Below, in pieces: positions 53,021 to 62,804 of a stretch of 64,000 nt of DNA. A model generated the notes under the pieces. The model did not search any database. It was not told the origin of the DNA and saw only the letters and a list, made by a program, of their open reading frames with translations. This DNA is from Microbacterium invictum. GTDB taxonomy: Bacteria; Actinomycetota; Actinomycetes; Actinomycetales; Microbacteriaceae. Location: the NCBI RefSeq assembly GCF_034421375.1, contig NZ_CP139779.1:496001-560000 (forward strand). Direction: 5' to 3'. A program made the translations under genes and the position numbers. The first letter of the stretch is position 1; each line of letters begins with the position of its first letter.

Positions 53021-55018
53021 ATGCCGGCCTGGGTGATCGTAGGTCTCATCGCGATCGTCTTCGCGCTCATCGCGACCTGGGCCGCGCGGCGCCTGCTCGA
53101 TCGCCGCATCGGCGAGATCCGGGCGATCATCCTCTCCGTCCTGGTCTTCCTCCTCAGCGCGCCGGTGGCCCTGTGGATGCTGCAGCGGTCGGGTGTCCTC
53201 GACGACGACTTCGCCGTCGCGGTCGAGGGTGTCATCGCCCTGGCGTTCCTCGCCCTGACCCTCGGGTGGATGTTCGCCATCGTCGTCGCCGTGGTCATGG
53301 CTGTGGAGTTCCTCTGGCCGACACGGGGCTTCCGAAATCCCGTCACCGCGTTCCGCGAGGCGCTCCGCCGCCGCGACCGCGCACGCCGCTACGCGCAGAT
53401 CGTCGCCATCGGATCGCGGCACGGACTCGGGCTGTACCAGCGCCATCGCCGCGGAGACGGCGACGACCTGCCGACCGCGCTCGTCGCCGCCCTGAATCAG
53501 GCGGGCGTGACGTTCGTGAAGCTCGGTCAGGCGCTGTCCACCCGGGAGGATGTTCTCCCGCCCGAGTTCGTCCGGGCTCTCTCGACGCTGCAGATGGACT
53601 CGACCGCCATCCCCTGGGCGGAAGCCCAGGCGGCGATCGTGGCCGAATTGGGGCGCCCCCTGGACGACGTGTTCGAGACCGTCGACGAGCGCCCCCTGGC
53701 GGCGGCATCCGTGGCCCAGGTGCACGCGGCCACCCTGCTGACGGGGGAGGCGGTCGTGGTCAAGATCCAGCGGCCGCGTGCGCGCGCGCAGGTGACCACC
53801 GATCTCGACATCCTCGAGCGGCTCGCTACGGACGCCGAGCGTCGCATGGAGTGGGCGCGTGCCTACGGACTGCGCGCCCTCGTGGTCGAGTTCGCGCGGG
53901 CGCTGCGGGAAGAGCTCGACTATCGCGTCGAAGCGGCGAACACCGAGCTGCTGCGGGGAGCCATCGCGCGCTCGAGCGACGCGAAGCTGCTGGTCCCGCA
54001 GGTGTACCCGCAGTTCACGACGTCGCGCATGCTCGTCCTCGAGAGGGTGGAGGGGACACCCTTCAGCCGCCTGCTGCCCGGCGACCTCGACCCCGAGCGC
54101 GCGGTGGCGATCGCCGACAACGTGGTGGACAGTGTGTTCGAGCAGATCGCCGTCCGAGGCGTCTTCCACGCCGACCTGCACCCGGGGAACCTGGTTCTGC
54201 GTGAGGACGACAGTGTCGCGCTCGTCGATTTCGGCGCGATCGGCGTCATCGAGCGCAGCATGCGCCACCTGCTGGTGCCCTTCCTCATCGCGATCCTGAA
54301 CGAGGATGACATCGCCGCCACCGATGTCGTGCTGCTGCTCTGCGCTCCCGAGCGCGGCACCTCCGCCGACCGGGCCGCGCTCCAGCACGACATCGGCGTG
54401 GTGCTGACGCGGATCCACAACGACACCGGCGATGAGAACGTCTTCCGCGCGCTCATCGACGTGCTGCGCGGCCACCGGCTGGCCATGCCGCCGTCGCTTC
54501 TGCTGGTCTTCCGTACCCTGGCATCGCTCGAGGGCTCGCTGCGACGGCTGCAGCCGGACTACGACATGGTCGGCCATGCTCTCCAACGCGCGCCTCACAC
54601 CGCGCGGCTGATGAACTCGCCGCGCGACCTGCTGCTGTCGGCGCAGTCGAACGGCGCGTTGCTCGTCGAGCAGCTCCGACGTCTGCCCCGGCGGATGGAG
54701 AACATCGGCCGATCCCTCGAGGACGGCTCGTTCGTCGTTCAGCTCCGCCGCTTCTCCAACCCGACGGAGCGCAGCTGGCTGGACGGCCTGCTCGGTCAGG
54801 TGACGGTGACGACCATCGGCATCGCCCTGCTCCTCATGGGAATTCTGCTGGCCGTCGCCAACGGCGGGCCGGAGCTGACGGCCGAAGTGGCCGTCTCGCC
54901 GTTCCTCGGGAGCATCGTCGCGCTGGGTGGTTTCCTCCTGCTGCTGCGGAGCCTGCGACGCGCTCTGCGTCTGCGCGGAGACGTGGCCGAGGGGGACGCG
55001 CCGGAGGGCGAAGCCTGA
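53021..55018 (+). CDS. AarF/UbiB (ADCK-like) family kinase with membrane segments
   Basis: 665 residues. N-terminal membrane spans (3-22, 35-55, 65-95), then the atypical kinase: KLGQALSTREDVLP (KxGQ), AAASVAQVHAA (Ala-rich loop), VVVKIQRP, FHADLHPGNL (catalytic loop) and VDFGAIG. Two further spans follow at the C-terminus (about 590-612, 622-642). UbiB proteins support isoprenoid quinone synthesis or membrane lipid homeostasis. ATG 53021 has no ribosome-binding site. Confidence 0.88.
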   Translation: MPAWVIVGLIAIVFALIATWAARRLLDRRIGEIRAIILSVLVFLLSAPVALWMLQRSGVLDDDFAVAVEGVIALAFLALTLGWMFAIVVAVVMAVEFLWPTRGFRNPVTAFREALRRRDRARRYAQIVAIGSRHGLGLYQRHRRGDGDDLPTALVAALNQAGVTFVKLGQALSTREDVLPPEFVRALSTLQMDSTAIPWAEAQAAIVAELGRPLDDVFETVDERPLAAASVAQVHAATLLTGEAVVVKIQRPRARAQVTTDLDILERLATDAERRMEWARAYGLRALVVEFARALREELDYRVEAANTELLRGAIARSSDAKLLVPQVYPQFTTSRMLVLERVEGTPFSRLLPGDLDPERAVAIADNVVDSVFEQIAVRGVFHADLHPGNLVLREDDSVALVDFGAIGVIERSMRHLLVPFLIAILNEDDIAATDVVLLLCAPERGTSADRAALQHDIGVVLTRIHNDTGDENVFRALIDVLRGHRLAMPPSLLLVFRTLASLEGSLRRLQPDYDMVGHALQRAPHTARLMNSPRDLLLSAQSNGALLVEQLRRLPRRMENIGRSLEDGSFVVQLRRFSNPTERSWLDGLLGQVTVTTIGIALLLMGILLAVANGGPELTAEVAVSPFLGSIVALGGFLLLLRSLRRALRLRGDVAEGDAPEGEA

Positions 55019-55110
55019 CGCCTCGCCACGTGTTTGTCCAGCGCGGACGGGTGGAACCGCCACCGCCTAGGGTGGGGGAGCACCCCCGCCCCTCGGAGAA
55101 GAGATCGCCC

Positions 55111-56040
55111 ATGAGAAGGATCACCCTCGGCCGCATCGACGCCCCCAATGTCGTTCTCGGAATGATGCGCATCGCCGACAAGACCGACGACGAGATCCGC
55201 GCGCTCGTCGCCGCCGCGCGCGACGCCGGGATCGACTTCTTCGATCACGCCGACGTCTACGGCAACGAGCTGCACGGCTGCGAGACTCGCGCCGCCGACG
55301 CGCTGCAGCTGTCGCCGAGTGAGCGCGAGAAGATCACGATCCAGACCAAGGCCGGCATCGTGCGCGAAGGCCCGTACTTCGACTTCTCCTACGACCACCT
55401 CGTCACCTCTGTGGAGGGGTCGCTGAAGGCGCTGAAGACCGACTACATCGACATCCTGCTCCTGCACCGGCCCGACGCCCTCGTCGAGCCCGAAGAGGTC
55501 GCCCGGGCGTTCGACCACCTCGAGAGCGCGGGCAAGGTGCGCGCCTTCGGGGTCTCAAACCAGACCCCGGCGCAGATCGAGCTGCTGAAGACCGCCGTGA
55601 CCCAGCCGATCGTGGCGAACCAGCTGCAGCTGTCGATCACCCACGCGCCGATCATCGCGCAGGGAGTCGCGGCGAACATGGCGGGCACCGAGCAGTCCGT
55701 CGTGCTCGACGGCGGCGGGATCGTCGACTACTGCCGCCTGCACGGCATCACCGTGCAGGCCTGGTCGCCGTTCCAGGCGGGCTTCTTCACCGGCACCTTC
55801 CTCGGCTCCCCCGAGTACGCCGAGCTGAACGCCGTCATCGACCGCCTCGCGAAGGCCTACGACGTCCCTGCCATCGCGATCGCGACGGCGTGGATCACGC
55901 GGCATCCCGCGAACATGCAGGTGGTGCTCGGCACCACCACCATCGAGCGCGTGCAGGGTGCCGCGCTCGGCTCCGACATCCCCCTCACGCGGGCCGAGTG
56001 GTACGAACTGTTCCGTGCCGCCGGCTACCGCGTGCCCTGA
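55111..56040 (+). CDS. aldo/keto reductase, YdhF-like
   Basis: 309 residues, TIM-barrel reductase. Catalytic Asp and Tyr are in FFDHADVYG, Lys in TIQTKAG and His in LLLHRPD. NADPH specificity is usual for the family; the substrate is unknown. GAGAAGAGATCGCCC precedes ATG 55111. The next gene, another aldo/keto reductase, follows after 23 bases. Confidence 0.87.
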   Translation: MRRITLGRIDAPNVVLGMMRIADKTDDEIRALVAAARDAGIDFFDHADVYGNELHGCETRAADALQLSPSEREKITIQTKAGIVREGPYFDFSYDHLVTSVEGSLKALKTDYIDILLLHRPDALVEPEEVARAFDHLESAGKVRAFGVSNQTPAQIELLKTAVTQPIVANQLQLSITHAPIIAQGVAANMAGTEQSVVLDGGGIVDYCRLHGITVQAWSPFQAGFFTGTFLGSPEYAELNAVIDRLAKAYDVPAIAIATAWITRHPANMQVVLGTTTIERVQGAALGSDIPLTRAEWYELFRAAGYRVP

Positions 56041-56063
56041 ACCGCTCTCGAAGGAGGACCCAC

Positions 56064-57077
56064 GTGGTCGCATATCGCTATCTCGGAAACAGTGGACTGA
56101 AGGTCTCGGAGATCACCTACGGGAACTGGGTGACCCACGCCTCGCAGGTCGAGGACGACGCCGCCGTGAAGACGGTGCACGCCGCGCTCGACGCCGGCAT
56201 CACCACCTTCGACACCGCCGACACCTACGCCAACACCGCCGCCGAGGTCGTGCTCGGTAAGGCCCTGGAGGGTCAGCGTCGGGAGTCGCTGGAGATCTTC
56301 ACCAAGGTGTACTTCCCCACCGGCCCCGGGGGCCCCAATGACACCGGGCTGAGCCGCAAGCACATCATGGAGTCGATCAACGGGTCGCTGAAGCGCCTGG
56401 GAACCGACTACGTCGACCTCTACCAGGCGCACCGATTCGACTACGAGACGCCGCTCGAGGAGACGTTCCAGGCGTTCGCCGACGTCGTGCGGCAGGGGAA
56501 GGCCCTCTACATCGGTGTGTCGGAGTGGACCGCCGAGCAGCTGCGCGAGGGCCACGCGCTGGCGAAGAGCCTCGGCATCCAGCTGATCTCCAACCAGCCG
56601 CAGTACTCCATGCTGTGGCGCGTCATCGAGGGCAAGGTCGTCCCCGCGTCGGAAGAGCTCGGTATCTCGCAGATCGTGTGGTCGCCGATGGCCCAGGGCG
56701 TGCTGAGCGGCAAGTATCTGCCCGGCCAGCCCGTGCCCGAGGGCTCGCGCGCGACCGACGAGAAGAGCGGCGCGCAGTTCATCAAGGGGTTCCTCCGCGA
56801 CGAGGTGCTCGAGGCCGTACAGCGACTGAAGCCGATCGCCGAGCAGGCGGGTCTCACGATGCCCCAGCTCGCGATCGCCTGGGTGCTGCAGAACCCGAAC
56901 GTCGCCGCGGCCCTCGTGGGCGCATCGCGCCCCGAGCAGCTCGCCGACACGGTCAAGGCGTCGGGGGTGACGCTCGACGCCGACACGATGGCGGCGATCG
57001 ACACCGCCCTCGGCGACGCGGTCTTCGCCGACCCTGCGCACACCGACGGGGTGTCGCCGAAGAAGCGCCTCACCTGA
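56064..57077 (+). CDS. aldo/keto reductase, Kv-beta/YghZ-like
   Basis: 337 residues. TFDTADTYAN has the Asp/Tyr pair, FTKVYFP the Lys and YQAHRFD the His. The insertion and C-terminal helix (NVAAALVGASRPEQL) resemble the Kv-channel-beta/YghZ subgroup. AAGGAGG precedes the GTG start at 56064 by eight bases. Its stop overlaps the start of the NUDIX gene (TGATG). Confidence 0.87.
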   Translation: MVAYRYLGNSGLKVSEITYGNWVTHASQVEDDAAVKTVHAALDAGITTFDTADTYANTAAEVVLGKALEGQRRESLEIFTKVYFPTGPGGPNDTGLSRKHIMESINGSLKRLGTDYVDLYQAHRFDYETPLEETFQAFADVVRQGKALYIGVSEWTAEQLREGHALAKSLGIQLISNQPQYSMLWRVIEGKVVPASEELGISQIVWSPMAQGVLSGKYLPGQPVPEGSRATDEKSGAQFIKGFLRDEVLEAVQRLKPIAEQAGLTMPQLAIAWVLQNPNVAAALVGASRPEQLADTVKASGVTLDADTMAAIDTALGDAVFADPAHTDGVSPKKRLT

Positions 57078-57541
57078 TGCGCAGCGCCGGCATTCTCCTC
57101 TTCCGACTCGGCGAGCACCCCGAGGTGCTCATCGCCCACATGGGCGGGCCGTTCTGGGCGAAGAAGGATGCCGGCGCGTGGTCGATCCCGAAGGGGGAGT
57201 TCGACCCCGACGCCGAGTCGCCGCTGGAGGCGGCGCGGCGCGAGTTCCGCGAGGAACTGGGCGTCGAAGCGCCCGATGCCGACTACGCCGAGCTGGGGAC
57301 GTACGCCTACTCGTCGGGGAAGCGGGTGACCGTGTTCGTCGGAGACGGCGCGGGGTTCGATGCTCCGACCTCGGGCTTCGGCGAATTCGAGATGGAGTGG
57401 CCCCCGCGGTCGGGCACGCGGGCGATGTTCCCCGAGGTCGACCGGGCGGAATGGGTCGGTTTCGACGTGGCCCGCGAGCGCCTGGTAAGGGGACAGCGCC
57501 CCGCCATCGACGCCCTCGAGGCTCGGTTCGCCGAGGTGTGA
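57077..57541 (+). CDS. NUDIX hydrolase
   Basis: 154 residues. Complete Nudix box GEFDPDAESPLEAARREFRE followed by ELG (GX5EX7REUXEEXGU). Such enzymes hydrolyse nucleoside-diphosphate derivatives; the exact substrate is unknown. The opening SAGILLFRLG and PFWAKKDAGAWSIPKGEF fit the diadenosine-polyphosphate-type subgroup. Third gene of the aldo/keto reductase operon. Confidence 0.88.
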   Translation: MRSAGILLFRLGEHPEVLIAHMGGPFWAKKDAGAWSIPKGEFDPDAESPLEAARREFREELGVEAPDADYAELGTYAYSSGKRVTVFVGDGAGFDAPTSGFGEFEMEWPPRSGTRAMFPEVDRAEWVGFDVARERLVRGQRPAIDALEARFAEV

Positions 57542-57675
57542 CGCGCCCGCGGGCGCGTGGCGCGTCCGAAACGGCGGGGATCTCGGGTGACACGCCGCGC
57601 CGCGGCATCCGTCCCCCGGGGTGTCGGTCGCGTGACCCGCGGTTGCGCACGGCGCGGGGGCGGTGCAACGCGCGC

Positions 57676-58599
57676 CTACTGGGTGCCGGGTGCCGGGACG
57701 GCCGTGCGGGTCGGTTCGGGCTCGGATGCCGACGCGGGATCGACTCCCGGACGCGCGACGACCTGCCCGTCGGGCTCGAGGGTGTACCCGACGTAGGCGA
57801 CCTCGCCCGGCGAGGCGGCGTCGAACTGCGGTGCGGGGAAGACGAGGGTCTTGGGCAGCGGGGCGAATCCCCAGATCGCCGGATCGAGGCAGACCGTCAC
57901 CGCCGAAGGGCTGCTCTCCACGATCATGCAGAACCGGTCGTCCTCGGTCGGGCCCGCGCCGACGAGGCGTCCGTAAAGCGTGCCGTAGGGCAGAAACTCG
58001 TCGTACACCACGCGGGATGCGACGCCCTCCGCGCCCGGCAGGGTGAGGACCTCGTCTCGCTTACCGTCGAAGTAGAGCTCGTACGGGTTCCGATGAGGCG
58101 CGTCGTCATCGAGTGACAGGCGCTCGGAGGCGGCATCGGCGGCGTCCTGCCGAATCGTCGCCAGATCCTCGTTCTCGGCCGGCGCCGGGGTGGTTGAGAT
58201 CACGAGAGCCCCGGCGACGGCGACCACCGCCGCCCCGACGGTGAGGAGAAGCACGGCGGGTCGGCGAGACCGAGGAGCGGATGCGGCGGCGGCGCCTCCG
58301 GCCGGCTGCTCGCCAGCCGGTGTGTCCCCGGCGGGCGCGGTGCCGACCTCCGGCAGGGTGACGGCGGCCTCGACGATCACGTCGCGCCCGATATCGTCCG
58401 AGGCGCCCGGCGTCCTCGGGTGCGACTGCGCCGCGTCGCCCGGCGTTCGCCGCTGCGCCGCGGCGGTTTCGAGGACGCGCAGGCGCTGCAGCGCCGCCGG
58501 ATCGGCGAGGATGTCGGCGTCCGGCCCGTAGGCCCGGCGCTGGAGCGCGCGCAACTCGGCACGCTCGTCGTCGCGCAGGCGGTCGGGCTCCTCTGCCAC
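57676..58599 (-). CDS. single-span membrane-anchored hypothetical protein
   Basis: 307 residues: a cytosolic, charged and Ala/Pro-rich N-terminus (1-110), one membrane segment (about 112-135), and an extracytoplasmic domain (ASRVVYDEFLPYGTLYGRLV, DRFCMIVESSPSAVTVCLDP with two Cys). A Pro/Thr-rich end follows. No family was recognised, but the layout is common in Microbacteriaceae. Confidence 0.65.
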   Translation of the reverse strand: MAEEPDRLRDDERAELRALQRRAYGPDADILADPAALQRLRVLETAAAQRRTPGDAAQSHPRTPGASDDIGRDVIVEAAVTLPEVGTAPAGDTPAGEQPAGGAAAASAPRSRRPAVLLLTVGAAVVAVAGALVISTTPAPAENEDLATIRQDAADAASERLSLDDDAPHRNPYELYFDGKRDEVLTLPGAEGVASRVVYDEFLPYGTLYGRLVGAGPTEDDRFCMIVESSPSAVTVCLDPAIWGFAPLPKTLVFPAPQFDAASPGEVAYVGYTLEPDGQVVARPGVDPASASEPEPTRTAVPAPGTQ

Positions 58600-58637
58600 G
58601 GTTCCAGGCTAGAACCGCCGCGCGGCGTCGGGGTCGG

Positions 58638-59159
58638 TCAGCGTCCGTTCTTGGGGGCCACCGTGACATCCAGCTTCGGATGAGAGCCGAGGGATGACCA
58701 GGCGCTCTCCTTCCCCTCGGCGGCGTGCTCGGCGGCGCGCACCGCGCGCTCGTCGGCCCAGGCGTTGAGCACGTGACCCGAGTGGCCGCGCACGTGCTGC
58801 AGCACGACGTCGGGGAGGCCCGCCGCGCGTCGCGCGTCGCGCGCCGCGATCAGCTGCTCGAGCAGGTCGCGGTTCTTCGTCGGCGAACCGGTCGACGTCT
58901 TCCAGCCGCGACGGCGGTGCCCGTCCATCCACTTCGTGTAGGTGTCGATGGCGTACATCGAGTCGGCCTGCACGATGAGGTCGGCGACCTCGCGATGATC
59001 CTCGATCGCGCGCAGCAGCCCGGTCAGCTCGCCGATGTTGTTGGTGCCGAGCGCGATCGAGCCGGCGGCCCAGTGGCCGTCCTCGCCGACCCACGCCCAG
59101 CCGGTCGGGCCGGGGTTGCCCTTGCAGGCGCCGTCGGTGGCAACGGTGTAGCTGGTCAC
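58638..59159 (-). CDS. rnhA: ribonuclease HI
   Basis: 173 residues. Catalytic acidic residues are in place: ATDGACKGNPGP (Asp), NNIGELTGLLRAIE (Glu), IVQADSMYAID (Asp) and NAWADERAV (Asp), with RGHSGH as the handle-side His loop. It degrades RNA in RNA/DNA hybrids. The C-terminal 25 residues extend beyond the usual fold. GTG start at 59159. Confidence 0.92.
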   Translation of the reverse strand: MTSYTVATDGACKGNPGPTGWAWVGEDGHWAAGSIALGTNNIGELTGLLRAIEDHREVADLIVQADSMYAIDTYTKWMDGHRRRGWKTSTGSPTKNRDLLEQLIAARDARRAAGLPDVVLQHVRGHSGHVLNAWADERAVRAAEHAAEGKESAWSSLGSHPKLDVTVAPKNGR

Positions 59160-59196
59160 CCCGATACGCTACCCGGGCTCGGACCCGCGCCCGCAC

Positions 59197-60726
59197 TCAC
59201 GGGAAGGCCAGCACCTGGTCGCCCCAGCTCTCCCGCAGCTTCTGATCGAGGTCGGGCACGACCCGGTCGACGGTCTCGATGACGAGGGTCGCCCGTTCGG
59301 CGGTGTCGTAGGGCGGCCAGGCTTCGGCGCCCGCGGCGTCCGGGCTCCCGCCCGCGGCGAAGGTGACCCAGCGCTCGCGCATGCGCTCGGAGATCTGCTC
59401 TGCCTCACGCCTCCCGCCGAGGCGAAAGGTGATGTCGTGTGCGTTCACCCCGAAGGTTCCCCAGACGTAGGCGAGCTCCGACCCATGCGTCGCCCCGATG
59501 CGCAGCAGTTTGAGCATCGGCGTGGCGTGGTCGAAGCGGTACAGCCAGGTCGGTGCGCGGCGGCTGTGACCCTCGGCGACCCAGAGCGTCGGCATGCGGA
59601 AGCCGATGTCGCGGGCGATGCCCATGCCGATCGCGTGGTGCCTCACCCCCTCGTAGGCGGCGTGCACCTCGGCACGCGTCGGCACCTCGAGCTCGGGGCG
59701 CTCCGCCGAGAGGTCGGCGATCATCCGGTCGATCGACGCGTCGTCCACGGGCAGGAGCGGTGACTTCATCATGCGAAAGAGCGACGCCTCATCGCGGTTC
59801 GTGCCGATGAGGAGCGGCACCGCGTGTCCGTCGCCCCGTCCGAGCACGGCGGCGGGAGCCTCGGGGACGAGATCGCCGTCGATGACGGGGGCGAAGGCGA
59901 TCGTGCCCGGCTCGGCGGCCGGGATCGCGGCGAACACCGCCATCTGCGCGGCGACGATCGCGGCGGGGTCGGCCGCACGCAGCCCTGCGACGTCGGAGAC
60001 GCCGAGCTCGGTGAGCATACGATCGGCGATCCCTGCAGCACGATCGCCGTCGTAGACGCTCGACGCGGGCGATGATTCGGCGATCGCCCGCCAGAAGAGA
60101 CCCTCGGCCGCGGGGCTCGTGAGGAGGGTCGTGACGAGGCCGCCGCCGGCCGACTCGCCGAACACCGTCACGCGCTCAGGGTCGCCGCCGAACGCGGCGA
60201 TGTTGCTCTGCACCCACCGCAGGGCGAGAAGGATGTCGCCGAGCGCCGGATTGGCGGTGAGGCCTTCGTTCGGGAACACCCGGGTGAGATCGAGGAACCC
60301 GAGAGCGCCGATCCGGTAGTTGATCGTCACGACCACCGCCCCGGCGCGCGCGAGCGCGGCGCCGTCGTACATCGCCTGGCTGCTTGCCCCGAAGATGTAG
60401 GCGCCGCCGTGCAGCCACACCATCACCGGGGCGGGACGCCCGTGCGCGGCATCCGGACTCCAGATGTTCAGCGTCAGGCAGTCCTCGTCGGTGGGGGAGT
60501 CGGGGGGAAGCTTCACCGCGGGGGTGTGGCCCTGGGGAGCGGCGGGTCCGAAGGTGCGCGCCTCGACAGGGTCGGTCGACGGCGGGGCGGGTTCGGAGGG
60601 TCGCCACCGTCCCTCGCCGGCGGTCGAGAGGGCGTAGCGGATGCCGCGCCAGCGGCGCAGCCCGCCGTCGAGGTCGTCGCCGTGGAAGACGCCTGCGGGC
60701 GCGGTGGCGGTGGCGGTGTCTGTCAT
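59197..60726 (-). CDS. type-B carboxylesterase/lipase family protein
   Basis: 509 residues, full length. EDCLTLNIW is the family opening, WLHGGAYIFG the oxyanion hole and FGESAGGGLV the nucleophile Ser; GTNRDEASLF carries the Glu and THGSELAYVWG the His. It hydrolyses carboxylic esters. ATG 60726 overlaps the stop of the MarR-like regulator (ATGA), so it is the last gene of an exporter/regulator/esterase operon and may inactivate the same compound that is exported (inference). Confidence 0.88.
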   Translation of the reverse strand: MTDTATATAPAGVFHGDDLDGGLRRWRGIRYALSTAGEGRWRPSEPAPPSTDPVEARTFGPAAPQGHTPAVKLPPDSPTDEDCLTLNIWSPDAAHGRPAPVMVWLHGGAYIFGASSQAMYDGAALARAGAVVVTINYRIGALGFLDLTRVFPNEGLTANPALGDILLALRWVQSNIAAFGGDPERVTVFGESAGGGLVTTLLTSPAAEGLFWRAIAESSPASSVYDGDRAAGIADRMLTELGVSDVAGLRAADPAAIVAAQMAVFAAIPAAEPGTIAFAPVIDGDLVPEAPAAVLGRGDGHAVPLLIGTNRDEASLFRMMKSPLLPVDDASIDRMIADLSAERPELEVPTRAEVHAAYEGVRHHAIGMGIARDIGFRMPTLWVAEGHSRRAPTWLYRFDHATPMLKLLRIGATHGSELAYVWGTFGVNAHDITFRLGGRREAEQISERMRERWVTFAAGGSPDAAGAEAWPPYDTAERATLVIETVDRVVPDLDQKLRESWGDQVLAFP

Positions 60727-61205
60727 GTGCTCGGGCTCCTGCCGGTCGATTCCTGCCATTCCGCGACGAGTTCCGGCATCCGCTTCTCGAGGTGGCGGAG
60801 GAAGCCGGCCATGTCGCGCGCTCTCTCCACCGATGCCGGGGCGTCGGCGTTGTCGTCGGCGATCGCGTCGATGTCGTCGGCGAGCCGCCCGTACATCGGC
60901 GACTGCGAGACGACCATTGACCGCCAGCCGTCGTCGATGAGGTCGAAGCGGGCAACGCGCTCGCCGGGGCGGGACAGGCGGTGCACCATGCGCATCGACT
61001 CGAGATAGCGGACCGCTCCCGACACGGCGGCCGGCGAGACCCCCAGGCGCTCGGCGAGGTCCGCGGCGGAGTACCCCTCATCGGGTGAGCCGACCAGGGC
61101 CATCATCACGCGGGCGGGCATCCGCGGCATCCCCGCAGCGGCCAGCATCGCGGCAGCCCGTTCCGCGCGCTCGACCCCCGGGTGGGATCTCTCCGGTTCA
61201 GCCAC
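60723..61205 (-). CDS. MarR/GbsR-type transcriptional regulator
   Basis: About 160 residues. The winged helix-turn-helix is in MPARVMMALVGSPDEGYSAA and DLAERLGVSPAAVSGAVRYL, with a wing at HRLSRPGERVARFDL, followed by a helical dimer region. GTG 61205 overlaps the permease stop by eight bases. It is the likely regulator of this operon; a candidate operator is at 63739-63754. Confidence 0.83.
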   Translation of the reverse strand: MAEPERSHPGVERAERAAAMLAAAGMPRMPARVMMALVGSPDEGYSAADLAERLGVSPAAVSGAVRYLESMRMVHRLSRPGERVARFDLIDDGWRSMVVSQSPMYGRLADDIDAIADDNADAPASVERARDMAGFLRHLEKRMPELVAEWQESTGRSPST

Positions 61206-62804
61206 CCGTGGCAATCTCTCTGCGTCGCATGAGCATCAGGGTCGACGCTACCCCGACGACGGTGAGGGCGACGAGCCACAGACCGCCGTTCCACGCCACG
61301 CCGTCTGCGGCGGGGACGGGGGTCGCCGCGAACGGCGAGAGCGACACGAGGCCGTCGTCGAGTCCGAGAAGCGTGCCGAAGAGGGCGAGCGACACCGCTG
61401 CGATGACGAGCACCCACCCGAGCGTCGTGGTGGCGCGGGGGAGCAGGGTGAACACCAGCGCGGTGAGCACCGGGAACACCGCAGCGCCGGCGAGCTGTCC
61501 CGCGCCCGCGATCGCCACGTCGGCGAGCAGTGCGGTGTCGCCTCCCCGCGCGAGCAGGGCTGCGGTCGCCGCGACGACTGCCGCCCCGACGATCACGACG
61601 ATGCCCGCGAGCGCTGTGCCGAGGAAGCCGCCCAGCCACCGCACCCGCGCGACCGGCGTGGCGAGGGTCTGCTCGGCCGTGCCGTGGACCTCTTCCTGCC
61701 GTGCGCGTTGCACGGTCTGTACGCCGAAGCAGGCCGCCAGTGCGCCCACCATGACGAAGAAGGTGATGAGGAGCCCCTGGTCCATCGAGCCCTCCGCGGC
61801 GAGGCGGTCGAGCAGGGCGGTGACGGCGGGGTTCTGCGTCGCGACCTCGTCGATGACCTCGCCGAGGGAGGTGGCGAGGGCGCCGACGACGGCGGCGCCG
61901 ACGGCCCACGCGACGAGCGAACCTGCGCTCAGACGGACCGCGAGACCGAAGGGATGGGAGAGGAGTGCGGATGCCGCGGCGCGGCCCGACCGCGGGGCGA
62001 TGACCCCCGCACCGAGATCGCGGGTCGCCTGGAGCGCGAACGCGCCGCCGATGAGCGCCGCTGCCGCGACGACGCAGAGGAGAAGCGGGGAGAGGTCGTC
62101 GTCGGCGAACGGTCGGACGTTCTCGGCCCATGCGAAGGGCGACAGCCACGCGAGGCCCGAGCTCTCCATGCGCGTGAGGTCGTCGGAGGCGGTTCCGAGG
62201 GCGTTGCCGACGCCCGCGACGAGGAAGGCCGTGAGGATGACGGCGACCGAGACCGAGTTGGCCGCCCGTGCACTGCGGAACAGCTGCGAGGTGAGGAGTC
62301 CCATGCCGAGGAATACCGATGAGGCCGCCGCGAGCGTCGCGCCGAGCGCGAGGCCGCCGGCGGCCGGAAGACCGGCGATGAGGAAGGCGGATGTCGTGGC
62401 GATCCCGAGCAGGAGGCAGGCGACGACGCCGTGCACGACGGTGGCCAGGAACGGTGCGTGCCGGCCCGCCGGCGTCGCCGAGACGGCGTCGGCGCGGCCG
62501 GATTCCTCTTCGGCGCGCACGTGGCGCACGGCGAGGAAACTCGCCATCAGTGCCCCGAGCAGAACGAGGAACGGCAGGATCGTGAAGACGAGGAACGCGC
62601 CCTCGCTCGAACCAGATGGAAGCCCCCGGAAGAGCAGGATGACCGGATTGGCCACGGCGACGGCGAGGAGGGTCTGGCGCTCCACGCCGTGCCGAACGCC
62701 TCGGCGACGCCGGCGGCCGACGCGGCGCAGAGGGCGGCGGTGGCGAGGATCCAGACGAGCAGCTGCATCCCGTCACGTCGGAGGCGCTGACCGAGGAGGA
62801 TCAC
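61198..62804 (-). pseudogene. ABC exporter permease (two-repeat, tetronasin-type), frameshifted near 62690
   Basis: From GTG 62804 (overlapping the ATPase stop, GTGA) one frame gives LRRDGMQLLVWILATAALCA and ASAAGVAEAFGTA. The rest (ERQTLLAVAVANPVILLFRG onwards, 495 codons, about 12 spans, stop 61198) is one frame over. One added base in GGCACGGCGTGGAG at about 62687 would restore a single protein of about 535 residues. Either an inactivated gene or a sequencing error; restart at the internal GTG 62685 is conceivable but would lose the first span. Confidence 0.8.

Noticed and set aside
52355..55063. A 902-codon open frame on the minus strand
   Set aside because: It is antisense to the UbiB kinase and the exporter permease, has extreme Arg/Glu/His composition and no domain; a high-GC shadow.
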